DNA of 64,000 nt. It comes from Micrasema longulum. Taxonomy: Eukaryota; Arthropoda; Insecta; Trichoptera; Brachycentridae. Location: the NCBI GenBank assembly GCA_022494885.1, contig JAGVSM010001125.1, positions 1 to 64,000 on the forward strand, given 5' to 3'. Under the pieces are notes generated by a model that had not been told where the DNA came from, did not search any database, and worked only from the letters and a program-made list of their open reading frames with translations. A program made the translations under genes and the position numbers. Positions 54,086 to 64,000 of this stretch are shown here, in pieces. Positions within the stretch are counted from its first letter, which is position 1; every line of letters begins with the position of its first letter.

Positions 54086-54968
54086 ATGTATTCGAACGGA
54101 AGACTGGAACATACAGAGCTTGCTTCAGTCAGTGTTAAGTATGAACCGGGGACTGGCGATGTAGGAGATATTCTCCATACTGGGGAAGGGACGCCATGTC
54201 CCTACAGAAGCGCGGAGCAAGGTTTTGCGACCGTGAAGGCTGAACCAGGGACTAGCGATGTAAAAGGAGATATTCTCCATACTAAGGAAGGGACGCCATT
54301 TCTCTATAGACGTGAAGAACTGCATGTTGCTACCGTGAAGGCTGAACCGGGGACTAGCGATGTAAAAGGAGATATTCTCCATACTGGGGAGGGAACGCCT
54401 TGTCTCTACAGAAGCGCGGAGCAAGGTTTTGCTACCGTAAAGGTTGAACCAGGGACTGGTGGTGTAAAAGAAGAAATTTTTCATACTGGGGAAGGGACGC
54501 CATTAGCCTACAGACGCGAGGAACCACGTATTGCTATCGTGAAGGCTGAACCGGGAACTAGCGATGTACAAGGAGATATTCTCCATACTGGGGAGGGGAC
54601 GCCATGTCTCTACAGAAGCGCGGAGCAAGGTTTTGCTACCGTAAAGGCTGAACCAGGGACTGGTGGTGTAAAAGAAGATATTTTTCATATTGGGGAAGGG
54701 ACGCCATTTGCTTACAGACGCGAGGAACCACGTATTGCTACCGTGAAGGCTAAACCGTGGACTGGCAATGCAGAAGAAGGTATTCACCATACTAAGGAAG
54801 GGACGCCATGTCCCTACAGAAGCAATGAATTAGGTATTGCTACTGCTAAGGCTGAACCGGGGACCAGTACTGAACAACAGGAGAGTGATATCCATAATTT
54901 TACAGAAATTGACATTAATTATCCCAATATAAAACAAGAATATTTGGATTTCTCTCGCAACACTCAAG
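54086..54968 (+). CDS. Gene F exon 1: eight-unit SUMO-motif repeat region
   Basis: ATG at 54086 (MYSNGRLEHTELASVSVKYE). 294 codons contain eight units: VKYEP, VKAEP, VKAEP, VKVEP, VKAEP, VKAEP, VKAKP and AKAEP. Units alternate between a SAEQGFATVK type and a REEPRIAxVK type, giving a roughly 68-codon higher-order repeat present twice almost unchanged. The region ends TEIDINYPNIKQEYLDF at CAAG|GTGAGA, phase 1. Seven ψKxE sites. The extra N-terminal residues YSNGRLEH replace the usual MEQ start. Confidence 0.88.
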
Positions 54969-55229
54969 GTGAGAAAACGTTTATAGAGTCCCCTCCCCCC
55001 CCATTTAATTAAATTCCGAATCGAATTGTTGGTTTTATTAATAACATCGAAATGGGGTTTTGTACGTATAATATATCAGAACGTCATCTCCAATCACTTC
55101 AACTTTCGCATCTGTTTTTTTTTTAAATAGCAGTAATTACCTATGATTAATTTTGATATGTTCGTACAATTAAAGCGCCCGCCCATTCTTGAAACTGTTC
55201 ATTAAGAAATCGTATTTCTTAAGTTTTGC

Positions 55230-55460
55230 ATGTCCGCCTCGTGGTGAAGTGTTTGGCGCATTTCCCTACCGTCCACGAGGTCTCGCGTACGAATCCCGAC
55301 ATGTTTCATATGAAAACTTTGTTTTTACAATGGAATATTTCATATTTCCTGGACTGGCACCTGAAGCGTATGAATGATCACCATACCTTCATTGAACAAA
55401 AAGAAAACTATGTAGTGTCCTATACACCATTAGGTGTGGAAAAGGGAAATATGGTGATTA
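55230..55460 (+). mobile_element. tRNA-derived SINE (family 1) in the gene F intron
   Basis: CGTGGTGAAGTGTTTGGCGC, CCACGAGGTCTCGCGTACGA (B box TACGAATCC) and a body with GAATGATCACCATACCTTCA match the layout of 7185-7345. Confidence 0.5.
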
Positions 55461-56079
55461 AGTTCTGCATATTTACTACCTAATTTCATATAACATATTT
55501 AGTTTTTCTACTGATATTTCTTAGTGGAACTGCGTTTAATTAAAAATACGTATCCCACAATTCTAGCGATGTCGGTCAGAATAAAACCCAGTCACTGTTA
55601 AAAAATATAAGTAAAAGTGGAATATAATATGCGTTTTCGTATACCTACTAACTATGCGAATATTAAATATTTCTTTACAAACAAACCGCCACAAATAAAA
55701 CTTAGAGCCTTTTTAACATTACAGCTTTTCTTTGATATTTCGAAATAGTTTATTTTTCAAGTAAACAGCTATTTTAAGAGAAATTCACAGTTTTACAGAA
55801 AAAACGTAAGGAAGGAGCAATTTGGCTGGCAGAATATTTGTTCGAATATGTTCACCAAAGTATGTATGACAGTTTGGCCCACAGTAGTCACTCTGTAGCC
55901 TCTTAAGCAAATTCTGCCCATCTGGGCGCTGTCAGCAGTAAGGTCTCGAGTAGAGGGGGTATTGATCTAGCCCTTCGTAATATATTTATTACAAGCACGC
56001 TGATGTCCCTTTTATTTGCTAAACGGTGGCCCAATTCTTCTCCCCAGGTTAATATAATGTTATAACTTTTACTTTTCAG

Positions 56080-56927
56080 ATACTACTAAGTCTCCAATAT
56101 TGTCTCCGGAGAGTATCAATCTACCGCCTCATACTGCAAAACCGCTACCAGGGTGTGAATATGAATTACGAAAGAAGAATACTCGTAATGAATGCGTGTT
56201 ACCGAGTACTGGTTTGAAGCCATTTTCATGCTCGCAATGTAGTTACACTTGTTCACGGAAGTATGATATGAAACGTCATAATATGTTGGTACACATTGGC
56301 GATAAACCTTTCTCATGCTCGCAGTGTAGTTATACATTTACACAAAAAAGTAATTTAAAAGGACACATGTGTAATGCATGCGAGTTACCGAATACTGGTT
56401 TGAAACCATTCTCATGCTCGCAATGTAGTTACATTTGTTCACGAAAGTATGATATGAAACGTCATAATATGTTGGTACACATTGGCGATAAACCTTTCTC
56501 ATGCTCGCAATGTAGTTATTCATTTACACAAAAAAGTCATTTAAAGAGACACATGTTCACACATAATGGTAATAAACCGTTTTCATGCTCACAATGCAGT
56601 TATACGTTTTTACAAGTCAGTGATTTGAAACGTCACTTGTTAGCACATACCGGTGAAAAACCGTTCTCATGCTCGGAATGTAGTTACGCGTGTTCACAAA
56701 AATTTAATTTAAAATATCACATGATTAAACATACTGGCAAGAAACCGTTCTCATGCTCCGAATGTAATTATACATGTGTAGCGAAGTGTAATCTGAAACA
56801 ACACATGTTAATACATTCTGGCGAGAAACCGTTCTCATGCTCAGAATGTAGTTATACATGTGCAACGAAAAGCAATATAAAAAAACACATTTCGATGCAT
56901 CGCACTCCCAGCAGTACACTTAAGTAG
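56080..56927 (+). CDS. Gene F exon 2: C2H2 array with an internal block duplication
   Basis: After TTTTACTTTTCAG: DTTKSPILSPESINLPPHTA. Seven intact fingers and one broken finger. Fingers 1-2 with their leader (LPSTGLKPFSC ... NMLVHIGDKPFSC ... FTQKS) are repeated as fingers 3-4, and the junction replaced the second His of finger 2 with CNACELPNTG. Fingers 1 and 3 have an extra residue (KRHNMLVH). The frame stops at 56925-56927 after HRTPSSTLK. Joined to exon 1 the protein is 576 residues. A relic finger and the family 3' module lie far downstream, so the original array was longer. Confidence 0.9.
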
Positions 56928-57210
56928 TTATAATTGCAGTTCAAACACATTTTTTTCTCTTAGGAAATTACGTATCTCCACAGTATTTTTTTAGCGAAAT
57001 ATACCACAGATTTCGATATTCCTTGAAATCAATTGAATACAATATCGAGGAGAACATTGCACAAACGTGATGTGTTCTTCAATTTCGACAGTCAAATTAG
57101 CAAATAATACAGTAAATGTATTCGACTTACTTCCACCAATAAATTTGAAAGTGGTTTTTGCTTTCCCTGCTACGTAAACCAAATTGTAAATGCCTTAGTG
57201 TACTTTTAGG

Positions 57211-57330
57211 GTACGACGTTCTGGCGAGAAACCGATTTCCTAACTGCAATGTAGTTACAAGTGTTGACGAAACTGCGATATGAAACGTTATTTCGCCGGT
57301 GTACATCGTATCCACTGCATTTTGTGGTAA
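57211..57330 (+). pseudogene. Relic zinc finger downstream of gene F
   Basis: The DNA GTTCTGGCGAGAAACCGATT then CAATGTAGTTACAAGTGTTG and GATATGAAACGTTATTTCGC reads SGEKPIS, stop, LQCSYKC, stop, RNCDMKRYFAGVH. It is clearly a former finger of the family with two stops. It shows that gene F, or a merged neighbour, once extended this far. Confidence 0.7.
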
Positions 57331-57539
57331 CCTACCGTATTAAGTATAAAATGGGACTCGTTGCATATTATGCATTCAGTATCAATTAAATTTTAAAATG
57401 AAATGCTTTTTATTTTTCAGAAAAAGGTTTTGAAATTAACCATACTTCAAAAAATACAATTATAACATTTCTTGTCGAAAATACTTACAAAAAGGTTTCG
57501 AAAGAATAAACTATTTTCATTTCTTTAAATAATCAAACT

Positions 57540-57780
57540 TCTTACGCACCAACACACACGCACCCTCTCCCTCATTTATACACATACGCATATGTACACT
57601 CACCCTCCTTCATTCACACATACAATTACGTAATCTTTTTCCTGTATGTTATTAGATTTACAGTAAATTTTTTTAATTGGCTCTAATATTGTTAATACAT
57701 TTATTCTTTTTTTATGTAATAGCTGTAAAAATCCCGAATTTAATAAAATAAATAAATACCTCGGACCCCTTAGTAAAAAA
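57540..57780 (+). mobile_element. LINE 3' tail
   Basis: CACACACGCACCCTCTCCCT, a CACA-rich stretch, then ending AATAAAATAAATAAATACC. Similar in layout to 20998-21300. Confidence 0.45.
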
Positions 57781-58284
57781 AAACAGCATTAATCGATATT
57801 ATTCCTGACTGATTACCTATCGTTCCTATCCTTACCTTGACCCATCCTTACGGTACCTACCTTAGAAACGAAATTAAAAGATTTGAATTTAGAATATAAC
57901 ACACAAAATTTGACATTGCAAAAGATTTTTTGAAATTTTCTCGTCTCGTGATTATAAATTTGCAATCAAAATTAGTACAATAATTTACTGTGAACAAACA
58001 TCATTGAAGAACAGTGCATCCTCATCACATCAAAAATAGTCCACTCCCGTGCTCCTTTCCTTTATACGAATATTCCAACCTCGTACATAATTAAATTAAT
58101 GATTTAAGTTTTTTCGCCACAGTCCGCTTATCATATACAGCCCCAAAGGAAAACTGTTTAGGACACGCTAAAAACTAAGTTTTATTTTCTCACGACCTCT
58201 ACCAAAATTATATTTTTCGTTTCTTTGGGTTTTGAAATTTTTAATGCATGCGTTATTATTTTCCCAAAACACCTAAATTTTGCG

Positions 58285-58390
58285 TATTAAATGTGGGGTA
58301 CGAGGTATCTACACCAAAAATTTGTAATTTTGCGAGATAATGCATTTAAAATATATTTCTAAAATAATTAGAATTTATTCGTTTCTAGCG
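58285..58390 (+). repeat. Displaced 3' module of gene F
   Basis: TGTGGGGTACGAGGTATCTA, CACCAAAAATTTGTAATTTT and TAAAATATATTTCTAAAATA align with the blocks close behind genes A and E. Here the block is about 1.36 kb after the stop codon. Confidence 0.6.
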
Positions 58391-58644
58391 TCATAAAGTG
58401 TTTCGAATTATTTAATGAAATAAATATTATTTTAAGCCCTTACTTTGTGGTTTTCTTCTCAAGTGATATATTTAAAGTCTTACGCAAGGATCCAACTGAA
58501 AAAATATCAGGACAAACTCAAATCAGCCCCCAAAGACTCAAAAGTGATATTTTAATAATGAGAATATCAAATTATTATTCCTGATCCAGTTCATGAAAAT
58601 ATACCTGTGACTTGCGTGACGTAAAAGATAAGACATTTAATTAA

Positions 58645-58725
58645 CGTGTGGATTCAAGGTTCGATTCCCGGTGAGAAAACCAAATGTTTATTTAATTTTT
58701 CTCAAGCCTGGCCGATATTTATTTA
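58645..58725 (+). mobile_element. SINE family 3, 3' fragment
   Basis: GGTTCGATTCCCGGTGAGAA and TTTTTCTCAAGCCTGGCCGA match the B box and body of the element at 53530-53695. Confidence 0.5.
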
Positions 58726-58899
58726 TTCATATTTATTTTTTCATATTTTTCTCTTAAGAACTATAATTAATAATAAAAATTATGTGACCGCACTGGGGTT
58801 ACCCGTGCCGAGGACACTTAACAAATACTTTTTAAAAATATTTTTACTTTTGAGAATAAACAAAGAAGACTTATTTTAAAAAAACAGATATAATTAACA

Positions 58900-59760
58900 A
58901 AATATTCACAGTTTTAAAAACTAGGTATATATGTAGGTACACTATATTATTTTTATTACAAAACGCACAATGAAAATAACAAAAACCTAACATAAGCTAT
59001 ACACTTGTGGAGCGGTTGATACATGTTATTGGTACAAAAATAAACTATACCTACTTACATAAAAACCCACCTATCTAGATAAATGTGAAAAACTGCGTAA
59101 TTATATCTAGCGTAATATAAATATCTAGCGTAATTCAAAACAGTCTCTAAATCTAAAAAAAACAGATTTTAATTATACTACTTAACACCGCAAACTTAGC
59201 ATTCTCCATATAGTTAGTGAAGCATAATAAGAAATCTCACTATTATTTTTTCAAAGTTTTTCACAAATATCTCAGAAAATCCTAGGAGATTATTTCAATG
59301 TTAGTTTTATTCCCTCATACGGCCTATTTTTGGTAACACAACGTTACATCACCACGCGCAAAATAATTATTTACGATTGTATTAAAAAAAAATACTTGGC
59401 CGACATTTATTTGCGTGGGAAGGATAATTTTTTTACACAGAGACATAATTTTTTTTTAATATCCGGGGTAAAAATGACCATTTGAAGATTACGAAAAATA
59501 AAACTTCATCACTAAGAAAAGTAAGATATATATATATATATATAAAGTCTTGTATTGTACAAAGACTAGTATGACATCATAGCCACCACACAAAAGCAAA
59601 AATCATTCTTCTCATCTTTCATGTTATTGTGGGACACATTTCTGAGACAGCTAATCTCAATCGATTTTTTTATTTCTCATGTAAAATCATCCCAACGTTC
59701 CGGTTTAAATTTTCAGTAAAGAGTCCGACAAAATTACAAAAAAGTGTGTTAAATATTCCA
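58900..59760. other. Spacer between genes F and G
   Basis: AT-rich with a (TA)n microsatellite at 59526-59545. GGTAACACAACGTTACATCA (about 59332) recurs near 11200. No gene seen. Confidence 0.45.
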
Positions 59761-59770
59761 CTTGCCCATT

Positions 59771-59885
59771 AGTTAGCATGTCACACTTTAGATGCGTCTT
59801 AAATCCTTTAGCCTGGCAACATTGTCTTTATTCTGTGTAGTTGGCAGCATCTTCTAAGAGCCGCCATTTCGTGGTCTGACAGTTC
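59771..59885 (+). promoter_or_regulatory. Conserved upstream module of gene G
   Basis: AGTTAGCATGTCACACTTTA, CCTGGCAACATTGTCTTT, AGAGCCGCCATTTCGTGG, TCTGACAGTTC. The second block (ATTACGTTACGGGGCGGGAA, AAGGCTGTGACTAAATC) is at 60010-60070, and TTTTCAG|GTGATCC ends at 60150. Confidence 0.62.
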
Positions 59886-60199
59886 TTACGGTATTGTTAT
59901 TTGCAAAGAACGACCGTGTTATTTAAGTGTTTATTAGCTCGCCACCAATAAGAGTGACTTTCGGTAATTTCACTAATATTTTATACCTTTTAATAAAAGC
60001 TCCACTACAAATCTAATATTACGTTACGGGGCGGGAATTTGTTCAACGTAACCAAGGCTGTGACTAAATCTATAAACATAGTAAAAAAAGATAAACTTTT
60101 GTGTTGAAAATTTTTTTTTCATGTTATACGTGTGTATCGTACATTTTCAGGTGATCCTTCTTCAGAGAAAGCGATATCTTTGTATTCGAGCAGAAAACT

Positions 60200-60869
60200 A
60201 TGGAACAGATAAAGTTTGCTTCAATCAGTGTCAAGTCTGAACCGAAGACCGGCGATATTGAAGAAGATATTCTCCATGCTGGGGAAGAGACGCCATGTTC
60301 CCGCAGAAGCGAGGAACCATATTTTGCTACCGTGAAGGCTGAACCGTGGACTGGCGATGTAAAGGGAGATATTTTCAATTCTGGGGAAGGAATGCCATGT
60401 TTCAGCAGAAGCGAAGAACCACGTTTCGTTACCGTGAAGGCTGAACTGAAGACTGGCGATGAAGAAGGAGATATTCTCGCTGGCAGAGGAACGCCATATC
60501 CCCGCAGAAGCGAGGAACCTTGTTTTGCTACCGTGAAGGTTGAACCGTGGACTGGCAATGTAGAAGGAGATATTCTCAGAACTGGGGAATGGACGCCATG
60601 TCCCCGCAGAAGCGAGAAACCATGTTTTGTTACCGTGAAGGCTGAACCGGGGACTGACGATGTAGAAGGAGATATTTTCAATTCTGGGGAAGAGACGCAA
60701 TGTTTTAGTAGAATCGAGGAACCATGTTTTGTTACTGTAAAGGCTGAACCGGGGACTAATACTGACCAACAGTGTATTATGAAGAGTGATCAACAGAACT
60801 TTACGGAAATTGAAGTAGATTATTCCGATGTAAAGCAAGAATGTTTAGAATACTCTCCAAACACTAAAG
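60200..60869 (+). CDS. Gene G exon 1: six-unit SUMO-motif repeat region
   Basis: ATG at 60200 (MEQIKFASISVKSEPKTGDI), 223 codons. Units: VKSEPK, VKAEPW, VKAELK, VKVEPW, VKAEPG, VKAEPG, separated by GDI..SGEG.PC..RSEEP.F. The end is TEIEVDYSDVKQECLE at AAAG|GTGAGA, phase 1. Seven ψKxE sites, the same as gene F. All units carry the ..RSEEPxFxTVK spacer type, unlike the REEPRIA/SAEQGFA alternation of F. Confidence 0.88.
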
Positions 60870-61689
60870 GTGAGAACACGTAAATAGTATATTCACCCAC
60901 TTCCATTCTTGAGTTATTTTAATGAAAAACATAACGTTTTATTGCGAAAAGAATTTTTTTTATTACTTTACCACTTTAAAGTATACATTACATTTGTACG
61001 GTTTGTACCTATTAGATCAAAATCATTCACAATACAATTTTAGATATTTTTCCTAAGAGCATGTTCATTTTTTTTTAAAATTAATTACATAGGTTTACAT
61101 AGTTTCGATTAATGCCTAGTAGGAGAAGACCCGTCATCATCATGCTGATGAACTATTATTGTTTAGCATACAATTGTCGAACGACCAAGACATAAAATTT
61201 TATAAATAATTGCTCTGAAGGATAGCCTTTTTTTTTAAATTTATAATTCTAAGAACAGACTTTTTTTTACTAGAGGGTCGAGACAAGACAATGATGCACT
61301 TCCCCATCCTAAGACAATGTATGATAGTACGCTTTGTACGAAGGCAATGTACACAATGTTTATCAACGACTGGGATACAATGTTTCGTAGCATTATTATT
61401 ATTCATTTTCTTTATTTTTTGTTTTTTTCCGTTATATGATTATCCCATCTCAAAGAATATTCTAAGGTTAACCAAGAGATTTAAATGTCTCAAAAATAGG
61501 ACAGTTGCATGTTGAGGAATCGGGAGTGACATCATTATGAATGTTTTGGTACTGATGGATCTATATTGTTCCTAAGAACGGCGGGTTTATATTATTTCGG
61601 ATTTTGAAATTTATGATTGTAGTTATTTTTTCGTTGAGAGACAATAAATTATATTTTTTTGTTTACTAATCTTCAACCTACTAGGTCTC

Positions 61690-61965
61690 AGTTTGGAATT
61701 AACACTGTATTCCTTCACTGTCATACTGGGAAATTAGAAAAAGGTGATTGTGCTGAGCATGTGTATTTGATTGATCACAAATTGACAATACTGCAGTGAG
61801 GGTTACAATGATAGCTTTTAAATAGGTGCGAAGGTTTTCACGGTCACTGTTATCAATATTATGTATCTTTTTTGGGTGATACCGTGTATATTGGATTTGA
61901 TCCGACGTTTCGGCTACCATTGCAGGAGCCATCTTCAGGGAAAACTGCGAAAACAGCTTTTAAAG
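61690..61965 (-). mobile_element. Penelope-like element 3' segment in the gene G intron
   Basis: The minus strand contains GCTCCTGCAATGGTAGCCGA, AACGTCGGATCAAATCCAAT and TACACGGTATCACCC. These are the kind of LTR-like sequence I associate with Penelope-like retroelements, including the hammerhead-like core at 61902-61938. Assignment is from remembered motif layout only. Confidence 0.5.
61902..61945 (-). ncRNA. Hammerhead-ribozyme-like core
   Basis: Reading the minus strand: CTGAAGA (61938-61932) fits the conserved CUGANGA box. A stem with GGCT/AGCC follows, then GAAAC (61911-61907) immediately followed by GTC (61906-61904), the expected cleavage triplet. Helix I can form at least UCC/GGA. 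Helix III is minimal, as in the short type-I ribozymes described from Penelope-like elements, which may act as dimers. Activity is not shown by sequence. Confidence 0.45.
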
Positions 61966-62020
61966 TTTCTTTGTTTTGTTATTTCCGCGGTTTGATTGTA
62001 AAGAAATATTCCATTTTCGC

Positions 62021-62315
62021 TTAATTAGTTTTTAAAAAATTGATAGTGATATGCGAAACTGAAGAAAGACACAAGTTTTTATGAACATGTTCGGGAAAGG
62101 GGTGGATGCTTTCATTGTAATTTTCAACCTTTTCACGTTTACCGTTCACTTTGGTCCATGTTTTGTCTGAAAATACAATGGCCGTATCGTCTGCAAATGA
62201 CACTGCCTGTCCACTATCGATGTATAATATATCTAAAAGGTCATTTAGGCTTACCAAAAAAAAAAAATCGGACCCAGTAAGCTCCACTGTGGAATTCCAA
62301 AGTTGAAACATTTCT
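62021..62315 (-). mobile_element. LINE RT fragment in the gene G intron
   Basis: Minus-strand frames give FGIPQWSLLGPIFF, then SLNDLLDI and the catalytic box AVSFADDTAIVFSDKTW. Only about 100 codons around the RT active site remain. It is separate from the adjacent Penelope-like segment. Confidence 0.65.
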
Positions 62316-62368
62316 CTTAGCTTAGCTTATACTTACCCCAGGTTTATATTATAAATTTTCCTTTTCAG

Positions 62369-63450
62369 ATACTACTAAGTCGCCAACAATGTCTCCGGAG
62401 AGTATCAATCTACCGTCTCATAGTGCAAAACCGCTTCCAGAGGGTGATTATAAAACAAGGCAGGAGAATAATTGTAATGAATCGGTGTTGCCGAGTACTG
62501 CGGTAAAATCTTTCTCATGCTCACAATGTACTTATACATGTGCACTAAAAAGTCGTTTGAAAAATCACATGTTAAGGCATACCAACATTAAACCATTCTC
62601 ATGCTCACAGTGTATTTATACATGTGCACAGAAAGGTAGTTTAAAAAAACACATGTTGATACATACTGGTGAGAAACCGTTCTCATGCTCGCAATGTAGT
62701 TATACGTGTTCACAAAAAAGTAATATAAAAAAACACATGCTCAAACATACTGGTGAGAAACCGTTCTCGTGCTCGCAATGTCGTTTTACGTGTACACAAA
62801 AAACGCATTTAAAAACTCACACGTTAAAACATACTGGCGAAAAACCGTTCTCATGCTCGAAATGTAGCTTTAAGTGTTCACGAAATGGTGTTTTAAAACG
62901 TCACTTGTTTAATCATACTGGTGAAAAGCCATTCTCATGCTCACAGTGTAATTTTGCATTTACTCAAAAAAGTCATTTAAAAAATCACTTGTTAAAACAT
63001 ACTGGCGAAAAACCGTTCTCGTGCTCACTGTGTAGTTTTACAAGTGCACAGAAAGGTAATATAAAAAAACATATGTTCATTCATACTGGCGAGAAACCGT
63101 ACTCATGCTCAGAATGTAGTTTTAGTTGTTCGCGAAACGGAACTTTGAAACGTCACTTGTCAAAACATTCTGGCGAGAAGCCGTTCTCATGTTCACAATG
63201 TCGTTTTACATGTACACAACAGTGTCATTTAAAAAATCACATGTTAAAACATACTGGCGAGAAACCGTTCTCATGCTCACAATGTACTTTTACATGTGCA
63301 CAGAAAGGTAATTTGAAAAAACACATGCTGTCACATACTAGCAAGAAACCGTTCTCATGCTCACAATGTAGTTTTAGATGTAGACGGAACAGTGGTTTAA
63401 AACGTCACTTTTTGAAACATACTGCAGAGAAACTATTCTCATGCTCGTAA
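62369..63450 (+). CDS. Gene G exon 2: 11-finger C2H2 array
   Basis: After CCTTTTCAG: DTTKSPTMSPESINLPSHSA. Eleven intact fingers with TGEKP linkers (TNIKP, SGEKP and TSKKP at three joints). A twelfth begins AEKLFSCS and meets TAA where other fingers have CAA/CAG (Gln), truncating it after the first Cys. Fingers 2, 3, 7 and 10 share the KK-H helix end, suggesting local duplication. Joined to exon 1 the protein is 583 residues, the longest in the cluster. An AATAAA lies at 63534, 84 nt after the stop. Confidence 0.92.
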
Positions 63451-63539
63451 TGTAGTTATGCGTATTCATACAACTGTTGTGGTGCCTCAAGAGAAGAGAC
63501 CTGAAAGGTTAGGATCAGTGACGTAGGCACGACAATAAA

Positions 63540-64000
63540 AAGGCCACCCACTTGTCTCTCTTTCTCTTTTTCCGTCACGCCTCGTCACAACTCCTCAAGA
63601 TCCACGATCCTCATCGTGAAGATTTGATTTGCACAACCGTAACCAAACTTTGTAAAATTAAATTTCCTGTAAATGTCGGAAGGTTTATTCATCAATAATA
63701 CTTATTTAGTTCGTAAATAATTAGTGCATAAATAAACAGTTGACGTAAGGAAAACACCAAGGCGGTGTTTACTAACAAAACATTGTAAAAAAAAAATATA
63801 TAATAGAATCGGCTTTAAAATAAAGACGCCGACAATTACAAACATAATGTTCGTGCGTTCGGAAATATTTTTAAGCTTTAACACACGATAGCGCCAAACT
63901 AAAATAGCTGGTTAATGATTTAGATAAAATTATCTGTAACACTTGCCTAAAAAGGCATCTTTAGGACTGGTAAACTGTTGACATTTTGAACTTTTATAAT
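63540..64000. other. Right edge of the window, no gene seen
   Basis: A short pyrimidine-rich stretch (CTCTCTTTCTCTTTTTCC) follows the poly(A) signal of gene G. The remainder is AT-rich with no conserved frame. Confidence 0.4.

Noticed and set aside
61699..61932. 77-codon minus-strand frame starting MAPAMVAETSDQIQ
   Set aside because: It reads through the Penelope-like repeat segment and the ribozyme core. It is non-coding repeat DNA rather than a gene.

Overview
This 64 kb window is AT-rich eukaryotic DNA. GT-AG introns, mixed LINE relics (Jockey/CR1/L2-like, RTE-like and Penelope-like), mariner, piggyBac and hAT pieces, tRNA-derived SINEs and a lineage-specific C2H2 zinc-finger family point to an insect. 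I cannot fix the order or species from sequence alone. Nothing prokaryotic is present, and I found no CRISPR array, rRNA gene or convincing functional tRNA gene.

Positions 1-23,300 are mainly a transposon graveyard. LINE 3' pieces lie inside one another, alongside RTE-like copies with short tandem-repeat tails, an almost fully palindromic 374 bp element, a 974 bp non-autonomous hAT element with an 8 bp target duplication, and a palindromic piggyBac-type MITE with TTAA ends. The few candidate host segments are a signal-peptide-like first exon (2890-2940), a Thr/Pro-rich mucin-like terminal exon (17968-18495), and a broken multi-exon, probably transposon-linked gene (4680-5916).

Positions 23,374-63,540 hold the main content: seven paralogous genes, here called A-G, in the order A(+), B(-), C(-), D(-), E(+), F(+), G(+). 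Each has the same two-exon coding plan with a phase-1 intron. Exon 1 encodes an acidic tail built from 2-8 copies of a roughly 34-residue unit centred on VKAEPGT, a SUMO-consensus / synergy-control-type motif, and ends in a conserved DIDYxDIKQE segment. Exon 2 begins with a conserved linker (DTTKSPTLSPESINLPS-like) and encodes 5-13 intact C2H2 fingers joined by TGEKP linkers. The predicted proteins are 376-583 aa: A 542, B 376, C 433, D 517, E 394, F 576, G 583. Every coding junction assembled in frame.

All seven genes share an upstream module of about 110 bp containing GTCACA, a GGCAACATTGTCT core, a GCCGCCATTTCG (YY1/Pho-like) element and a CTGACAG element. Most also share a second 5'UTR block, and several share 3'UTR blocks. 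This looks like an expanding and partly decaying family. B, C and D form one subfamily with a broken first finger; B, C, D and G stop inside their last finger; F carries a higher-order repeat in exon 1 and a duplicated finger block in exon 2. Proposed role (inference): sequence-specific nuclear DNA-binding regulators whose N-terminus acts as a multi-site SUMO platform. Their targets are unknown.

Transposons also occupy the cluster's introns and spacers. They include a Penelope-like segment with a hammerhead-ribozyme-like core in the intron of G, a LINE tail in the intron of E, a SINE in the intron of F, and an inverted-repeat element next to the promoter of D.
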